Shown: positions 9,470-17,656, counted from the first letter of the stretch. The stretch: 64,000 bases of DNA from JBCBDX01 sp038529265 (GCA_038529265.1 JBCBDX010000003.1:124001-188000), one strand, 5' to 3'. Notes: generated from the sequence alone by a model not told the origin. Translations and numbers: made by a program.

Positions 9470-10024
9470 TTAGAACATGGAGTTGCCTGTGGCGGCGATG
9501 TATTCCAGTTCGGCTGCAGTTGAAAGCCTTCCCAACGCTTCATTACGTTTTGGATAGCGGCCAAAGCGCTTGATGACGTCATAGTGACGCTTTTCAAAAT
9601 CGAGCGCCTTTTCGCTCACCGTCTCGAAGAGCTTCACGGCTTCCCCGTGCACGGCAAGGCTTTCTGAGTGCATGTATGGCATTAGGGCGAAGTACCACTC
9701 GAAATGCGCCAGCTGTTCTTTCATATTCTGTGCAACAACTTCCTGCGCAAGTGCCAAGGCGAGCGTGTCATTGGCAAAAGCCCGTCCTGATTTGCGGTAG
9801 AGTTGCCGGGAAAACTGATCAAGCACGATAATCTCGGCAACGCGGCCACGAGGCGTTGAGCGCCAAGTCCAAAGCTCGGATTTTTCCGCGCGTTTGAGCG
9901 TTTTGGCAAAGCGGATGCGAATTTGTGCATCAAACGCTTCAGAAGCCGAGAACCACATTTTTTCGTCGGTTTCAACAAGCCAGAACTGGAGCACTGCCTC
10001 TGCTTCTGGATGCGTCTCAGTCAC
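9470..10024 (-). CDS. DUF924 family protein
   Basis: A 184-residue protein of the DUF924 family (TPR-like, all helical), whose role is not established. The family pattern is clear: AEAVLQFWL near the start, EKMWF, IVLDQFSRQLYR, HFEWYFALMPYMHSE, and RFGRYPKRNEALGR. The GTG at 10024 is chosen because it follows GGAGGGGG and begins just before the conserved region. That ribosome site lies within the terminal glycine codons of the upstream small gene, and the two frames overlap by eight bases, suggesting coupled translation. It sits 12 bases ahead of pgk. Confidence 0.82.
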   Translation of the reverse strand: MTETHPEAEAVLQFWLVETDEKMWFSASEAFDAQIRIRFAKTLKRAEKSELWTWRSTPRGRVAEIIVLDQFSRQLYRKSGRAFANDTLALALAQEVVAQNMKEQLAHFEWYFALMPYMHSESLAVHGEAVKLFETVSEKALDFEKRHYDVIKRFGRYPKRNEALGRLSTAAELEYIAATGNSMF

Positions 10025-10232
10025 CGCCGCCCCCTCCGTCAAAGCCTCCAGGATCACTACCGTCCATCCAGCCCTTCGCTTTTGCGCCGTGTGCCACATC
10101 GATACCAACGCCAGTGCCATCACGCTGACCGGGCAATTGCTCAGTGACCGTCTTTTTGAAAAGCCGACCAGCAATCAATGCAAAGGCGATGATGCCAAAA
10201 CCTATCAGAAGGAAAATCAGAACGGGATCCAT
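10017..10232 (-). CDS. Small single-pass membrane protein with glycine-rich tail
   Basis: A 71-residue protein (80 if TTG at 10259 is used). A hydrophobic segment (PVLIFLLIGFGIIAFALIAG) is followed by a basic patch (RLFKK) and a hydrophilic tail ending in five glycines and an aspartate. Function unknown. It overlaps the DUF924 gene by eight bases, and its glycine codons supply that gene's ribosome binding site. Neither candidate start has a strong ribosome site of its own. Confidence 0.5.
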   Translation of the reverse strand: MDPVLIFLLIGFGIIAFALIAGRLFKKTVTEQLPGQRDGTGVGIDVAHGAKAKGWMDGSDPGGFDGGGGGD

Positions 10233-10291
10233 CGCATTAAAATAGTTCGCCGCCAGCAAGACTGCAAACGATTAGCCTGTTTCCATCATGA

Positions 10292-10681
10292 TTATGAATT
10301 GCTCGAGGATGACATTGCATTGTCATACACAGAACGCGCGGCATGAACCTGCTGCATGTGGTTGTTTGACCAAAAAACCAGCGGCTTCATCATGGAAGCA
10401 AGCTCCTCGCCGAGCGGTGTTAGCGCGTAAGTGACGGCGATAGGAGGACCCGGATCAACCGTCCGGGTAAGATAACCGTCACGTTGCAAGCTCCGCAGAT
10501 TTTCAGTCAGGACGCGTTGCGTGATGTCTCCAATGCAACGTTTCACTTCACCAAAACGTTTCGGACCATCTTCTAAAGCCAGAAGTATCAAAATGCGCCA
10601 CTTGCCGGACACGTTGGCCAGAACGGACCGGATTGGACAGTTTTCTGCTTGATCTTTGCCTTCAACGCCGATGGGTAGCAT
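10292..10681 (-). CDS. HxlR-family winged-helix transcriptional regulator
   Basis: A 129-residue regulator of the HxlR family. The family core is complete: NCPIRSVLANVSGKWRILIL (CPI cysteine and the GKW motif), FGEVKRCIGDITQRVLTENLRSL (recognition helix region), DGYLTRT, and VTYALTPLGEEL. The cysteine in the CPI position is the one that senses redox or electrophile stress in some members. It is transcribed divergently from a SnoaL-like gene. Two GGTAT-type inverted repeats lie in the shared 178-base region, so it probably controls that gene and itself. The signal it senses is unknown. Confidence 0.88.
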   Translation of the reverse strand: MLPIGVEGKDQAENCPIRSVLANVSGKWRILILLALEDGPKRFGEVKRCIGDITQRVLTENLRSLQRDGYLTRTVDPGPPIAVTYALTPLGEELASMMKPLVFWSNNHMQQVHAARSVYDNAMSSSSNS

Positions 10682-10755
10682 GAGTATGTGGTATCCAAAT
10701 CGAACTGCTTTGGTTTAGCAGGTCGAGTAGAAACCTGCAATATGGGTTACTTGAA

Positions 10756-10773
10756 GGTATTCTTTTGCATACC
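10756..10773. promoter_or_regulatory. Inverted repeat, candidate HxlR operator 1
   Basis: A perfect dyad GGTAT-N8-ATACC lies in the region shared by the HxlR gene and the divergent SnoaL-like gene. HxlR proteins bind such short dyads as dimers, so it is a reasonable operator. The assignment is inference from position and symmetry. Confidence 0.42.
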
Positions 10774-10794
10774 ACGTATCAAGAAAGTGCCTAA

Positions 10795-10823
10795 TTGACA
10801 CATGGTATTAAAAACGTACCTAG
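10795..10823 (+). promoter_or_regulatory. Candidate promoter with overlapping dyad (HxlR operator 2)
   Basis: A consensus -35 hexamer TTGACA (10795-10800) is followed 17 bases later by a weak -10 (ACCTAG, 10818-10823), pointing at the SnoaL-like gene. A second dyad, GGTA-N9-TACC at 10804-10820, fills the spacer. A repressor bound there would block the promoter. The -10 match is poor, so the promoter call is tentative. Confidence 0.35.
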
Positions 10824-10859
10824 TTGCCTCAAAGAGCCTTCATATCATGGAGACGGGAA

Positions 10860-11357
10860 ATGGCAGCCGCACATCGTGCTGGATATCAGCTCATATCAAT
10901 TGAGGATCATACACGGGCGCACTGGACAAAAGATGAGCAAAGCAATGCTGCTCTCGACGTGGATTTTCTTCAGCACCTGATGAATGAACACGATTTTGAC
11001 TACACGCTGCGTACGTTTGATAGCGGTGCTTACATGCAGCACAATCGCGCCATTTCCGATCAGGTTTCCGGCGTTGTTGACTATGTGAAAACACTGGCCG
11101 GGCGCTTTCCGGAGTATGGCTATGACGTCAAGTTCATTATCGCCAGCGGTGATCGCGTGGTCGTGCACAGCCACGTCACCTTGAAGGCTTCTCACCGTGG
11201 CAATGACCGCAAAGGCTTCATCATCACCGACACGTTCAGGATAGAGGACGGCAAGTTGGCTGAACACTGGGATGCTATCCAACCGATCGACTTATTTGCC
11301 CGGTTCATTGTGTTGATGACCGGCGGCAGCGTCGCGAATAACAACCCTACCTTTTGA
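10860..11357 (+). CDS. SnoaL-like / NTF2-fold protein
   Basis: A 165-residue protein with the NTF2-like fold typical of SnoaL-type proteins. Visible are HNRAISDQVSGVVDYVKTLA, VHSHVTLKA, and FRIEDGKLAEHWDAIQPI. The last is characteristic of this predicted ester-cyclase-like group, which often sits next to HxlR regulators. The substrate is unknown. The ATG at 10860 has GGAG ten bases upstream; the frame's earlier TTG at 10824 has none. Divergent from the HxlR gene, which probably regulates it. Confidence 0.75.
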   Translation: MAAAHRAGYQLISIEDHTRAHWTKDEQSNAALDVDFLQHLMNEHDFDYTLRTFDSGAYMQHNRAISDQVSGVVDYVKTLAGRFPEYGYDVKFIIASGDRVVVHSHVTLKASHRGNDRKGFIITDTFRIEDGKLAEHWDAIQPIDLFARFIVLMTGGSVANNNPTF

Positions 11358-11479
11358 GTGCGCTCGCCGGTACCGCGACCAATTGTGTTTCACGCACACT
11401 TGATTTTAAAAATGGCCCCAACTTGTCATGATGAGTATCTGCCCCCACCTATCTCGCTAGATAATTCGGAGATGTTTTC

Positions 11480-11968
11480 ATGAATAAGCCAGTGTTTTCG
11501 CGTCGACATCTTTTGGCGGCCGCGGGTGGGATCTTGGTTGCGGGTTCATCGCGACTGACTGTGCCTGCGCGGGCTGAAGGGTTGGCCCCAACCCGCACTA
11601 TGCGTGGAGGTGCCAACAACTACCGTCCGGGCGCTCCGATTGTTGAGCGTATCGGTGGTGGAGGGTTCACAATGACCGGTAGGGTGCGCCGTGCAGGCGA
11701 TGGTATATTGTTGTCTGGTCAACGCATCCAAATGTGGGCCCACACGACAGAAGGCCATGAGCGCGACGCACACAGCCATGGAGCAACGCTCACCGATGCC
11801 AATGGCGAATTCATCATGGAAATGCCGCAAATTGTGCCCGCCTTTGGGCAGGCGCATGGTCATCTGGCCTATGACAGCGGTGAATTCAAAACCGTCTTCT
11901 TGCGACCTGTTATGGCAAGTTCACGCGATACCAGTTTGCATGTTGAGTTCGTGTTAGAGTCCGCTTAG
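11480..11968 (+). CDS. Tat-exported intradiol dioxygenase-like protein
   Basis: A 162-residue protein with a twin-arginine signal (SRRHLLAAAGG, residues 8-18). It has a short beta-sandwich domain resembling intradiol ring-cleavage dioxygenases. Histidines lie in HSHGATLTDANGEF and QAHGHLAYD, the positions where this fold has iron ligands. The domain is shorter than true catechol or protocatechuate dioxygenases, and the two ligand tyrosines are not obvious, so catalysis on aromatics is unproven. A ribosome site (CGGAGA) precedes the ATG. The next gene, five bases on, encodes a haem-type membrane protein; the two probably act together in the periplasm. Confidence 0.68.
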   Translation: MNKPVFSRRHLLAAAGGILVAGSSRLTVPARAEGLAPTRTMRGGANNYRPGAPIVERIGGGGFTMTGRVRRAGDGILLSGQRIQMWAHTTEGHERDAHSHGATLTDANGEFIMEMPQIVPAFGQAHGHLAYDSGEFKTVFLRPVMASSRDTSLHVEFVLESA

Positions 11969-11973
11969 TCGCT

Positions 11974-12579
11974 TTGAAAACCCACAAAAGAAGCCGCTGG
12001 CAGACGCCGGTACTTTGGATTGTTTTGGTTTCTGTCAGCACAGTTTCGCTTGTCGCGGCGGCTTTCAGTCCATTTCTCCAGTGGCGCGATCCTGTCTATT
12101 GGGCAGCCAGTTTTTCCGGTATTTTGGCGCTGGTCATCATGCTCTTCCAACCATTGTTGGTGACCGGCATTTTACCCTTGCACTCAAATTTTAACGGCCG
12201 GAGGGTCCACCGCAATCTGGGTGTGCTTCTGCTTGTCATGATCGCCATCCATGTTTCAACGCTTTGGCTGACCAGTCCGCCCGATGTGATCGATGCGCTT
12301 CTTCTTGTCTCGCCGACGCCGTTTTCCCTTTGGGGTGTCATTGCCATGTGGGCAATCATTGGCGCTGCAGCCGTGGTGGCGTTACGGCACGGGCTTAAGC
12401 TTCGATTTATTACCTGGCAACGGATACATCTGGCGCTTACCGCCATTGCAGTTGCTGGCACCATCGCACATGCGCTGTTGATCGACGGCATCATGGAGCA
12501 GGTGTCGAAGGTGGCGCTTTGTACTTCGGCGGGGCTGGCGTTGGTCGCTGGGTTAAGAGCGCGCCGCAAACGGATTTAA
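11974..12579 (+). CDS. Ferric reductase-like transmembrane haem protein
   Basis: A 201-residue membrane protein with about six hydrophobic segments. Two pairs of histidines spaced for haem b (HRNLG...AIHVS and RIHLAL...IAHALL) lie in helices, as in the ferric reductase-like transmembrane domain (YedZ/NOX type). There is no FAD/NAD-binding domain, so an electron donor must come from elsewhere. The start is TTG at 11974, five bases after the upstream stop, fitting coupled translation; no ATG gives a full first helix. Role in electron delivery to the Tat-exported partner is inference. Confidence 0.72.
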   Translation: MKTHKRSRWQTPVLWIVLVSVSTVSLVAAAFSPFLQWRDPVYWAASFSGILALVIMLFQPLLVTGILPLHSNFNGRRVHRNLGVLLLVMIAIHVSTLWLTSPPDVIDALLLVSPTPFSLWGVIAMWAIIGAAAVVALRHGLKLRFITWQRIHLALTAIAVAGTIAHALLIDGIMEQVSKVALCTSAGLALVAGLRARRKRI

Positions 12580-12592
12580 TTTCGACAAAAAA

Positions 12593-12613
12593 AGCCCGGC
12601 ATTAAGCCGGGCT
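12593..12613 (-). terminator. Rho-independent terminator of gap
   Basis: An 8-bp perfect stem (AGCCCGGC / GCCGGGCT) with a five-base loop. On the minus strand it is followed by a run of U residues (A-run at 12586-12593 on the plus strand). It lies between the two convergent genes and mainly ends the gap transcript. Confidence 0.85.
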
Positions 12614-12636
12614 CTTAAATGCAGTTTGATAGCTGA

Positions 12637-13650
12637 TCAGATCAGTTTTGCCATGGCGACAGCTGTGTCGCCCATCCGGTTGGAGAAGCCCCACTCATTG
12701 TCGTACCAAGACAGGATGGCGACGAATGTTCCGTCCATCACTGCCGTCTTCTCGGTATGGAAAATGGAAGAATGCGGGTCATGGTTGAAGTCCATGGAAA
12801 CCAGCTTCTCGTCTGTGTAGGCCAAGATACCCTTCAGCGGGCCATCGGCCGCGTCGCGGATTGCCTGGTTGACTTCTTCCACACTGGTCTCGCGTTTCGC
12901 GATGAACTTCAGATCGACGATGGAAACGTTCGGCGTTGGCACGCGCATCGCGAAACCGTCAAGTTTGCCATTGAGTTCAGGCAGCACCAGACCAACGGCC
13001 TTGGCTGCTCCCGTTGATGTCGGGATCATGTTCATCGCCGCAGCGCGCGCGCGATAAAGATCCTTGTGCATCGTGTCGAGTGTAGGCTGATCGCCGGTGT
13101 AAGAGTGAATGGTTGTCATCATGCCTTTTTCAATGCCGATGGTATCGTTGAGCACCTTGGCGACCGGTGACAGGCAGTTTGTTGTACAAGATGCGTTTGA
13201 CACGATCAGGTCGTCGGGCGTCAGTACATCTTCGTTCACACCATAAACGATTGTCTTGTCAGCACCGGAGGCGGGCGCAGAAACCAACACACGTTTGGCA
13301 CCAGCATCCAAGTGCATTGAGGCCTTTTCCTTCGATGTAAAAATGCCTGTGCATTCCATAACGATGTCAATGTCCATCTCGCCCCAAGGCAGGTTAGACG
13401 GATCACGCTCGGAGAGAACCTTGAAGCTTTCCTGGCCGATGTGGATGCGGTCGCCGGAAACGGTCACGTCGCGCGGAAACTTTCCGTGCACGCTGTCATA
13501 GCGCATCAAATGCGCATTGGTTTCAACTGGACCCAAATCATTGATGGCAACTATATCAATGTCTTCACGGCCAGATTCGTAAATGGCGCGGACGACGTTA
13601 CGGCCAATACGACCAAATCCGTTGATGGCGATTTTTACTTTTTGGGACAC
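12637..13650 (-). CDS. gap: Glyceraldehyde-3-phosphate dehydrogenase, type I
   Basis: A 337-residue NAD-dependent enzyme forming 1,3-bisphosphoglycerate from glyceraldehyde 3-phosphate. It has the NGFGRIGRNV Rossmann motif at the N-terminus, the SNASCTTNC catalytic cysteine motif near residue 155, and SWYDNEWGFSNRM near the C-terminus. The start is GTG at 13650 with GGAGAACAAA ahead of it. Same strand as tkt and pgk; a lipoprotein gene now lies between it and tkt. A strong terminator follows the stop. Confidence 0.97.
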   Translation of the reverse strand: MSQKVKIAINGFGRIGRNVVRAIYESGREDIDIVAINDLGPVETNAHLMRYDSVHGKFPRDVTVSGDRIHIGQESFKVLSERDPSNLPWGEMDIDIVMECTGIFTSKEKASMHLDAGAKRVLVSAPASGADKTIVYGVNEDVLTPDDLIVSNASCTTNCLSPVAKVLNDTIGIEKGMMTTIHSYTGDQPTLDTMHKDLYRARAAAMNMIPTSTGAAKAVGLVLPELNGKLDGFAMRVPTPNVSIVDLKFIAKRETSVEEVNQAIRDAADGPLKGILAYTDEKLVSMDFNHDPHSSIFHTEKTAVMDGTFVAILSWYDNEWGFSNRMGDTAVAMAKLI

Positions 13651-13799
13651 TTTGTTCTCCAGTTCTTATTGGCGGTTGGCCGCCGTGCGGTTGCCCGCTT
13701 TTTTGGCCGATCAGTAGTCTTCGAGCGCTCATTAACGTTCGGGAAGCGCACTGCCAATCCAGTATTGGCAAAAAACCCGGGCGGTAGCCAATTCGAGCT

Positions 13800-14519
13800 T
13801 CAGAATTGATCAAAGAATGAGCTGTCACCGCCAGGATTACGGACAATTTCTTTTGCGGCTTCTTGCGCAAATTCAAAGGCCAGCTTGTTCAAACGTTTTG
13901 CGGGCCCATAATCGGGTGGCGTTGGCCCACCTCCAGCGATGGTTACGGCGCCATCGTCGGTTTTCGTGATCAATTGGGTTTGTTCGATGACGAGCCCTGT
14001 CTCGATATCCTGTATTGACAATCTGCCTACATATTGCGGGTTATCGGGCCGCTTTTCGCCATTGATAAACACTTCTGCGCCGGTGAGCTGTTGCAGTCCA
14101 AAGCGGCTACGAATGAAAACCGAGCGGACTTCAACAATCGCCCGCGCCGGTCTTTGCCCCGTGAAAAGGGGGTTAAGCGCATCCCGAATGTGCGGTATCG
14201 TGTTGGCTGTGATTGCCTGCTCAAAAGTAAACTGAACATCGTTTTCGTTTACAATGCCCAACGCCCCGCCAATGCGAGATAATTGCGAGCTTCCAACGGC
14301 AGCCGCTCTTGCCTGACTGTCCAATTCCGCAACCAACAGAGGTCTAAACGCATTTGAGTAATCCAGCGTGACTTCAGTGACGGTAAATTCCTTCATGTAA
14401 GAAGGTGCCGGGCCTGGCGTTGTCTCACAGGCTGACAGCACCATCAACATCATGCCAACAAGCCCGGTCATTATTCGGTGCCACCCAATCCGCCTGATCT
14501 TGACGTTTAATGTGTTCAT
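13800..14519 (-). CDS. Putative lipoprotein, unknown function
   Basis: A 239-residue predicted lipoprotein. Hydrophobic residues then a lipobox (LSAC) place the acylated cysteine about 35 residues from the start used. The mature domain is about 200 residues with segments such as VTEVTLDYSNAFRP and RAIVEVRSVFIRSRFG. It has no enzyme motif I recognise. GGGAGG lies ten bases before the ATG at 14519; a later ATG at 14471 would give a more typical signal length. It sits nine bases after the larger tkt frame's neighbouring stop, so it is probably co-transcribed with tkt. Confidence 0.68.
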   Translation of the reverse strand: MNTLNVKIRRIGWHRIMTGLVGMMLMVLSACETTPGPAPSYMKEFTVTEVTLDYSNAFRPLLVAELDSQARAAAVGSSQLSRIGGALGIVNENDVQFTFEQAITANTIPHIRDALNPLFTGQRPARAIVEVRSVFIRSRFGLQQLTGAEVFINGEKRPDNPQYVGRLSIQDIETGLVIEQTQLITKTDDGAVTIAGGGPTPPDYGPAKRLNKLAFEFAQEAAKEIVRNPGGDSSFFDQF

Positions 14520-14545
14520 CAAACCAGTGCCTCCCAAGCTTCGCT

Positions 14546-16540
14546 TTAGGCTTTTGCTTCCAAGCTGTTGGTAGCGGCTGCAACGATGGCTTCAACGGTG
14601 ATACCAAAGTGCGCGTACAGTTCTTTATAAGGCCCTGAAGCGCCAAACGAGTCCATACCGATGAAAGTGCCGTCTGAGCCGATCAGTGCATCCCAGCCTT
14701 GGCGGATGCCGGCTTCAATCGCGATCTTGATGCTCTCGTCGCCGATAATTGCTTTGCGATAGCTTTCATCCTGCTGCGCGAACAGTTCCATGCAAGGCAC
14801 TGATATGACGCGTGTTGGCGTTCCATTGGCTTCCAGTTGTTCGCGCGCCAACATGGCCAGTTCCACCTCGGAGCCGCTCGCAAATAGCGTTACGCTTGCA
14901 TCGGCCGAAGCTGTTGTCAGTTCATAAGCGCCAAGCGCACAGCGATTGTCTTCATCAAACTCTGTGCGAACTGCGGGTAGGCCTTGCCGGGTTAGCGCCA
15001 GAGTTGATGGCGTTTTTTCCGCCGCTAGCGCCAATTCCCAGCACTCCATGGTTTCCATCGCATCAGCTGGGCGGAAGACCATGTGATTGGGGATTGCACG
15101 CAGTGCTGCAACCTGTTCTACCGGCTGGTGAGTTGGTCCGTCTTCGCCAAGGCCGATTGAGTCATGCGTCATCACAAAGATGGAGCGGATGCCCATCAAT
15201 GAGGCCAAACGCATGGCTGGTCGGGCATAGTCTGAAAAGACCAGAAATGTTCCGCCATAAGGTATTAATCCGCCATGGAGTGCGATGCCGTTCATGGCCG
15301 CTGCCATGCCGTGTTCACGGATACCATAGTGGAGGTAACGGCCAGAAAAATCGTCGGGTATTATGGGTGGAGTTTGAGCTGTTTTCGTGTTGTTGGAGCC
15401 TGTCAGGTCGGCAGAGCCACCAAGGGTCTCTGGCAACGCGGCATTGATAATTTCCAACGCCATCTCGGAAGATTTGCGGGTAGCAACTTTCGGCAAATCT
15501 TTGGCGAGCTGCTTTTTGTATTCGGCTGCGGCGCCAGCAAAGCTGGCAGGCAGGTCGCCACGCATACGGCGATCAAACTCACTGCGTGTGCCGTTACCAA
15601 TGGCTTCCAGGCGCTGCTCCCAAGCCTGGCGCTCTTTACAAGCATTGAGGCCGGCAACTCGCCAATCATCACGGATTTCGGCTGGAATATCAAAGGGCTC
15701 GTATTCCCAACCAAGGGCTTCACGCGTGGCGGCAATTTCTTCATCGCCTAAAGGCGAACCATGTGCCTTCGACGTGCCCGCGCGCGTTGGCGCGCCATAC
15801 CCGATCGTTGTTTTGCACGCGATCATGGTGGGGCGCTCAGATGCTTGCGCCTTGTCGATGGCTTCCGAAATTGCATCGGGGTTGTGACCATCGATTTCCA
15901 GCGTGGCCCAGCCTGACGCTTCAAAACGAGCAATTTGATCGGTAGAATCCGATAGTGATACTTGACCGTCAATTGTGATGTTGTTGTCATCCCAAAGGAC
16001 GATTAGCTTGTTCAATTTCAAATGGCCGGCCAATGAGACAGCTTCCTGGCTGATACCCTCCATCAAACAACCGTCGCCTGCCAACACGTAGGTGAAGTGA
16101 TTGATCAGGTCTTCACCAAACTCATCGCGCATTTTGCGTTCAGCTATAGCCATGCCGACGCCATTTGCCAGACCCTGACCCAAGGGGCCAGTTGTTGTTT
16201 CTATGCCTGCTGCGTGGCCATATTCGGGGTGTCCAGCTGTTTTGAAGCCCAATTGGCGGAAGTTTTTTAGTTGCTCGAGCGACATGTCTTCATAGCCGAG
16301 CAGATGAAGCAGCGAATAAAGCAGCATTGAACCGTGACCGGCCGACAAAACAAAGCGATCACGATCCGGCCAGTTTGGTACCTTCGGGTCAAAACGCATG
16401 AATTTCGTGAAAAGAACGGTGGCGATATCGGCTGCGCCCATGGGCAGGCCTGGATGGCCTGAATTGGCAGCTTGTACGGCATCCATTGAAAGAAACCGGA
16501 TCGCGTTTGCCATCCGGTCGTGTTTTTCGCGTGGGGTCAT
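14546..16540 (-). CDS. tkt: Transketolase
   Basis: A 664-residue thiamine-diphosphate enzyme of the pentose phosphate and Calvin-type pathways. It transfers two-carbon units between sugar phosphates. Typical segments are AANSGHPGLPMGAADIA near residue 22, the GDGCLMEG and ...WDDNNITIDG diphosphate-binding motif around residues 155-190, and THDSIGLGEDGPTHQPVEQ in the pyrimidine-binding domain. Full length. No clear Shine-Dalgarno precedes the ATG. It is the head of the tkt-(lipoprotein)-gap group, divergent from the DUF4164-zapA genes. Confidence 0.96.
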   Translation of the reverse strand: MTPREKHDRMANAIRFLSMDAVQAANSGHPGLPMGAADIATVLFTKFMRFDPKVPNWPDRDRFVLSAGHGSMLLYSLLHLLGYEDMSLEQLKNFRQLGFKTAGHPEYGHAAGIETTTGPLGQGLANGVGMAIAERKMRDEFGEDLINHFTYVLAGDGCLMEGISQEAVSLAGHLKLNKLIVLWDDNNITIDGQVSLSDSTDQIARFEASGWATLEIDGHNPDAISEAIDKAQASERPTMIACKTTIGYGAPTRAGTSKAHGSPLGDEEIAATREALGWEYEPFDIPAEIRDDWRVAGLNACKERQAWEQRLEAIGNGTRSEFDRRMRGDLPASFAGAAAEYKKQLAKDLPKVATRKSSEMALEIINAALPETLGGSADLTGSNNTKTAQTPPIIPDDFSGRYLHYGIREHGMAAAMNGIALHGGLIPYGGTFLVFSDYARPAMRLASLMGIRSIFVMTHDSIGLGEDGPTHQPVEQVAALRAIPNHMVFRPADAMETMECWELALAAEKTPSTLALTRQGLPAVRTEFDEDNRCALGAYELTTASADASVTLFASGSEVELAMLAREQLEANGTPTRVISVPCMELFAQQDESYRKAIIGDESIKIAIEAGIRQGWDALIGSDGTFIGMDSFGASGPYKELYAHFGITVEAIVAAATNSLEAKA

Positions 16541-16806
16541 GGGAGGTCCGGTTTGCTCGGTGATTTCGTGTTTGACGGGCGCAATTGCGTCCGTTCATCA
16601 GGGCGGTGATTGAAATGCGCCGGACACATACCAGTTGCCGCCCCTGAGTCAATAAAGCGCAGTGGTGCGTCCGCCATGCTGAAAAATTGTGAAGGAAGCA
16701 CTGCTTCCCGTTTGCAAATCAAATAAAGCGTGGTCTTGTTGAACCTTCATATCACCTTGCCTTGTTAACGCCTTCAAATGGCGAAAGAAGGACATGATGT
16801 GAGAGG

Positions 16807-17094
16807 GTGGACACAGGTGTGATGGTTCAGCATCAAAAATTATCCGATGTGCTTGCACGGCTTGATAAGGCGGTGGGTGCCCTTGATGACCATGCAGACC
16901 GTTTGGCTGAGCTGAAATCAGACAATCGCGATTATGAAGAGGAAGCACAGCGCCTCAATTCTGATCGCGGACGTCTGGCTGAAGCGTTGGACACTGCGGA
17001 AGCGCGCGCAGAGCGATTTGAAGACGTCAATAAAGAGGTCTCCCGCCGCTTGGTCACTGCGATGGAAACCTTACGCGCTGTGCTGGATCGCTAG
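16807..17094 (+). CDS. DUF4164 family coiled-coil protein
   Basis: A 95-residue, almost entirely helical protein of the DUF4164 family. It is a likely coiled coil (DDHADRLAELKSDNRDYEEE and AEARAERFEDVNKEVSRRL). In alphaproteobacteria such a gene typically precedes zapA, as here, three bases away, so a role near the division ring is plausible but unproven. The start may be GTG at 16807 or ATG at 16822; neither ribosome site is convincing. Confidence 0.75.
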   Translation: MDTGVMVQHQKLSDVLARLDKAVGALDDHADRLAELKSDNRDYEEEAQRLNSDRGRLAEALDTAEARAERFEDVNKEVSRRLVTAMETLRAVLDR

Positions 17095-17097
17095 TTG

Positions 17098-17451
17098 ATG
17101 AGCCAGGTCAATGTCACAATCGATGGCAAAAGCTACCGAATGGCTTGCGATCCCGGCCAGGAAGAGCATCTGGTCGACTTGGCTTCGCGTCTCGATAAAT
17201 ATGTGACCCACTTGAAAGGCGCGTTTGGTGAGATTGGCGACCAACGGCTCACTGTCATGGCTGGTATTATGGTCATGGATGAGCTGGTCGAGGTGCAAAA
17301 GCGGGTCAAAACGCTTGAAGCTGACATGGATGCATTGCGCCAGACGCGCGATGCGGCTTTGCAAAAAGCTGACAGTGCTGACGACATGCTGACGGGTCGT
17401 CTTGAAGCTTTGGCTGAAAAACTGGAGGCCGTGGCCAAGAAGTTGGTCTGA
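17098..17451 (+). CDS. zapA: Cell division protein ZapA
   Basis: A 117-residue FtsZ-ring-associated protein. The N-terminal ZapA domain is clear (VNVTIDGKSYRMACDPGQEEHL, then LASRLDKYV and the MAGIMVMDEL helix), followed by a coiled coil to the C-terminus. It bundles FtsZ filaments. The ATG at 17098 is taken; a TTG directly before it is also in frame. It is followed by the 6S RNA gene and fau, the usual order in proteobacteria. Confidence 0.9.
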   Translation: MSQVNVTIDGKSYRMACDPGQEEHLVDLASRLDKYVTHLKGAFGEIGDQRLTVMAGIMVMDELVEVQKRVKTLEADMDALRQTRDAALQKADSADDMLTGRLEALAEKLEAVAKKLV

Positions 17452-17490
17452 CCTCTTTTCCGGCTTGCTCCGGCAGCCTATACTATTGTC

Positions 17491-17656
17491 AGCCGACTGC
17501 GCTTTGTGGCAGGGGACATTTACTCCGGGGCCTTACGCATCCTTAGGGAGCTGGCGCTGTTTGGGCTCGTGGGCTCTTACAACTGGCACCCACCTACATT
17601 TGTAGGTCTCCGGGTTGCAGCTCCTCACCGACTGTCGTGGTTGGCGCTCGTTTTTT
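17491..17656 (+). ncRNA. ssrS: 6S RNA
   Basis: About 160 bases between zapA and fau, the conserved position of 6S RNA, which binds and regulates the housekeeping RNA polymerase. The ends pair (GCCGAC at 17492-17497 with GTTGGC at 17640-17645). An internal stem pairs GGAGCTG near 17549 with CAGCTCC near 17618. A terminal hairpin has arms CCTACA/TGTAGG. A -10 box TATACT at 17479-17484 sits seven bases before the proposed start, and a T-rich run follows the closing stem. Exact ends are estimates. Confidence 0.82.

Noticed and set aside
14812..15447. 211-residue plus-strand frame opposite tkt
   Set aside because: Antisense to a strongly conserved transketolase; the translation is low in structure and shows no family motif.
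16541..16806. Small gene or RNA in the tkt-DUF4164 interval
   Set aside because: Only short frames without ribosome sites and no convincing paired structure; it is probably two divergent promoters.
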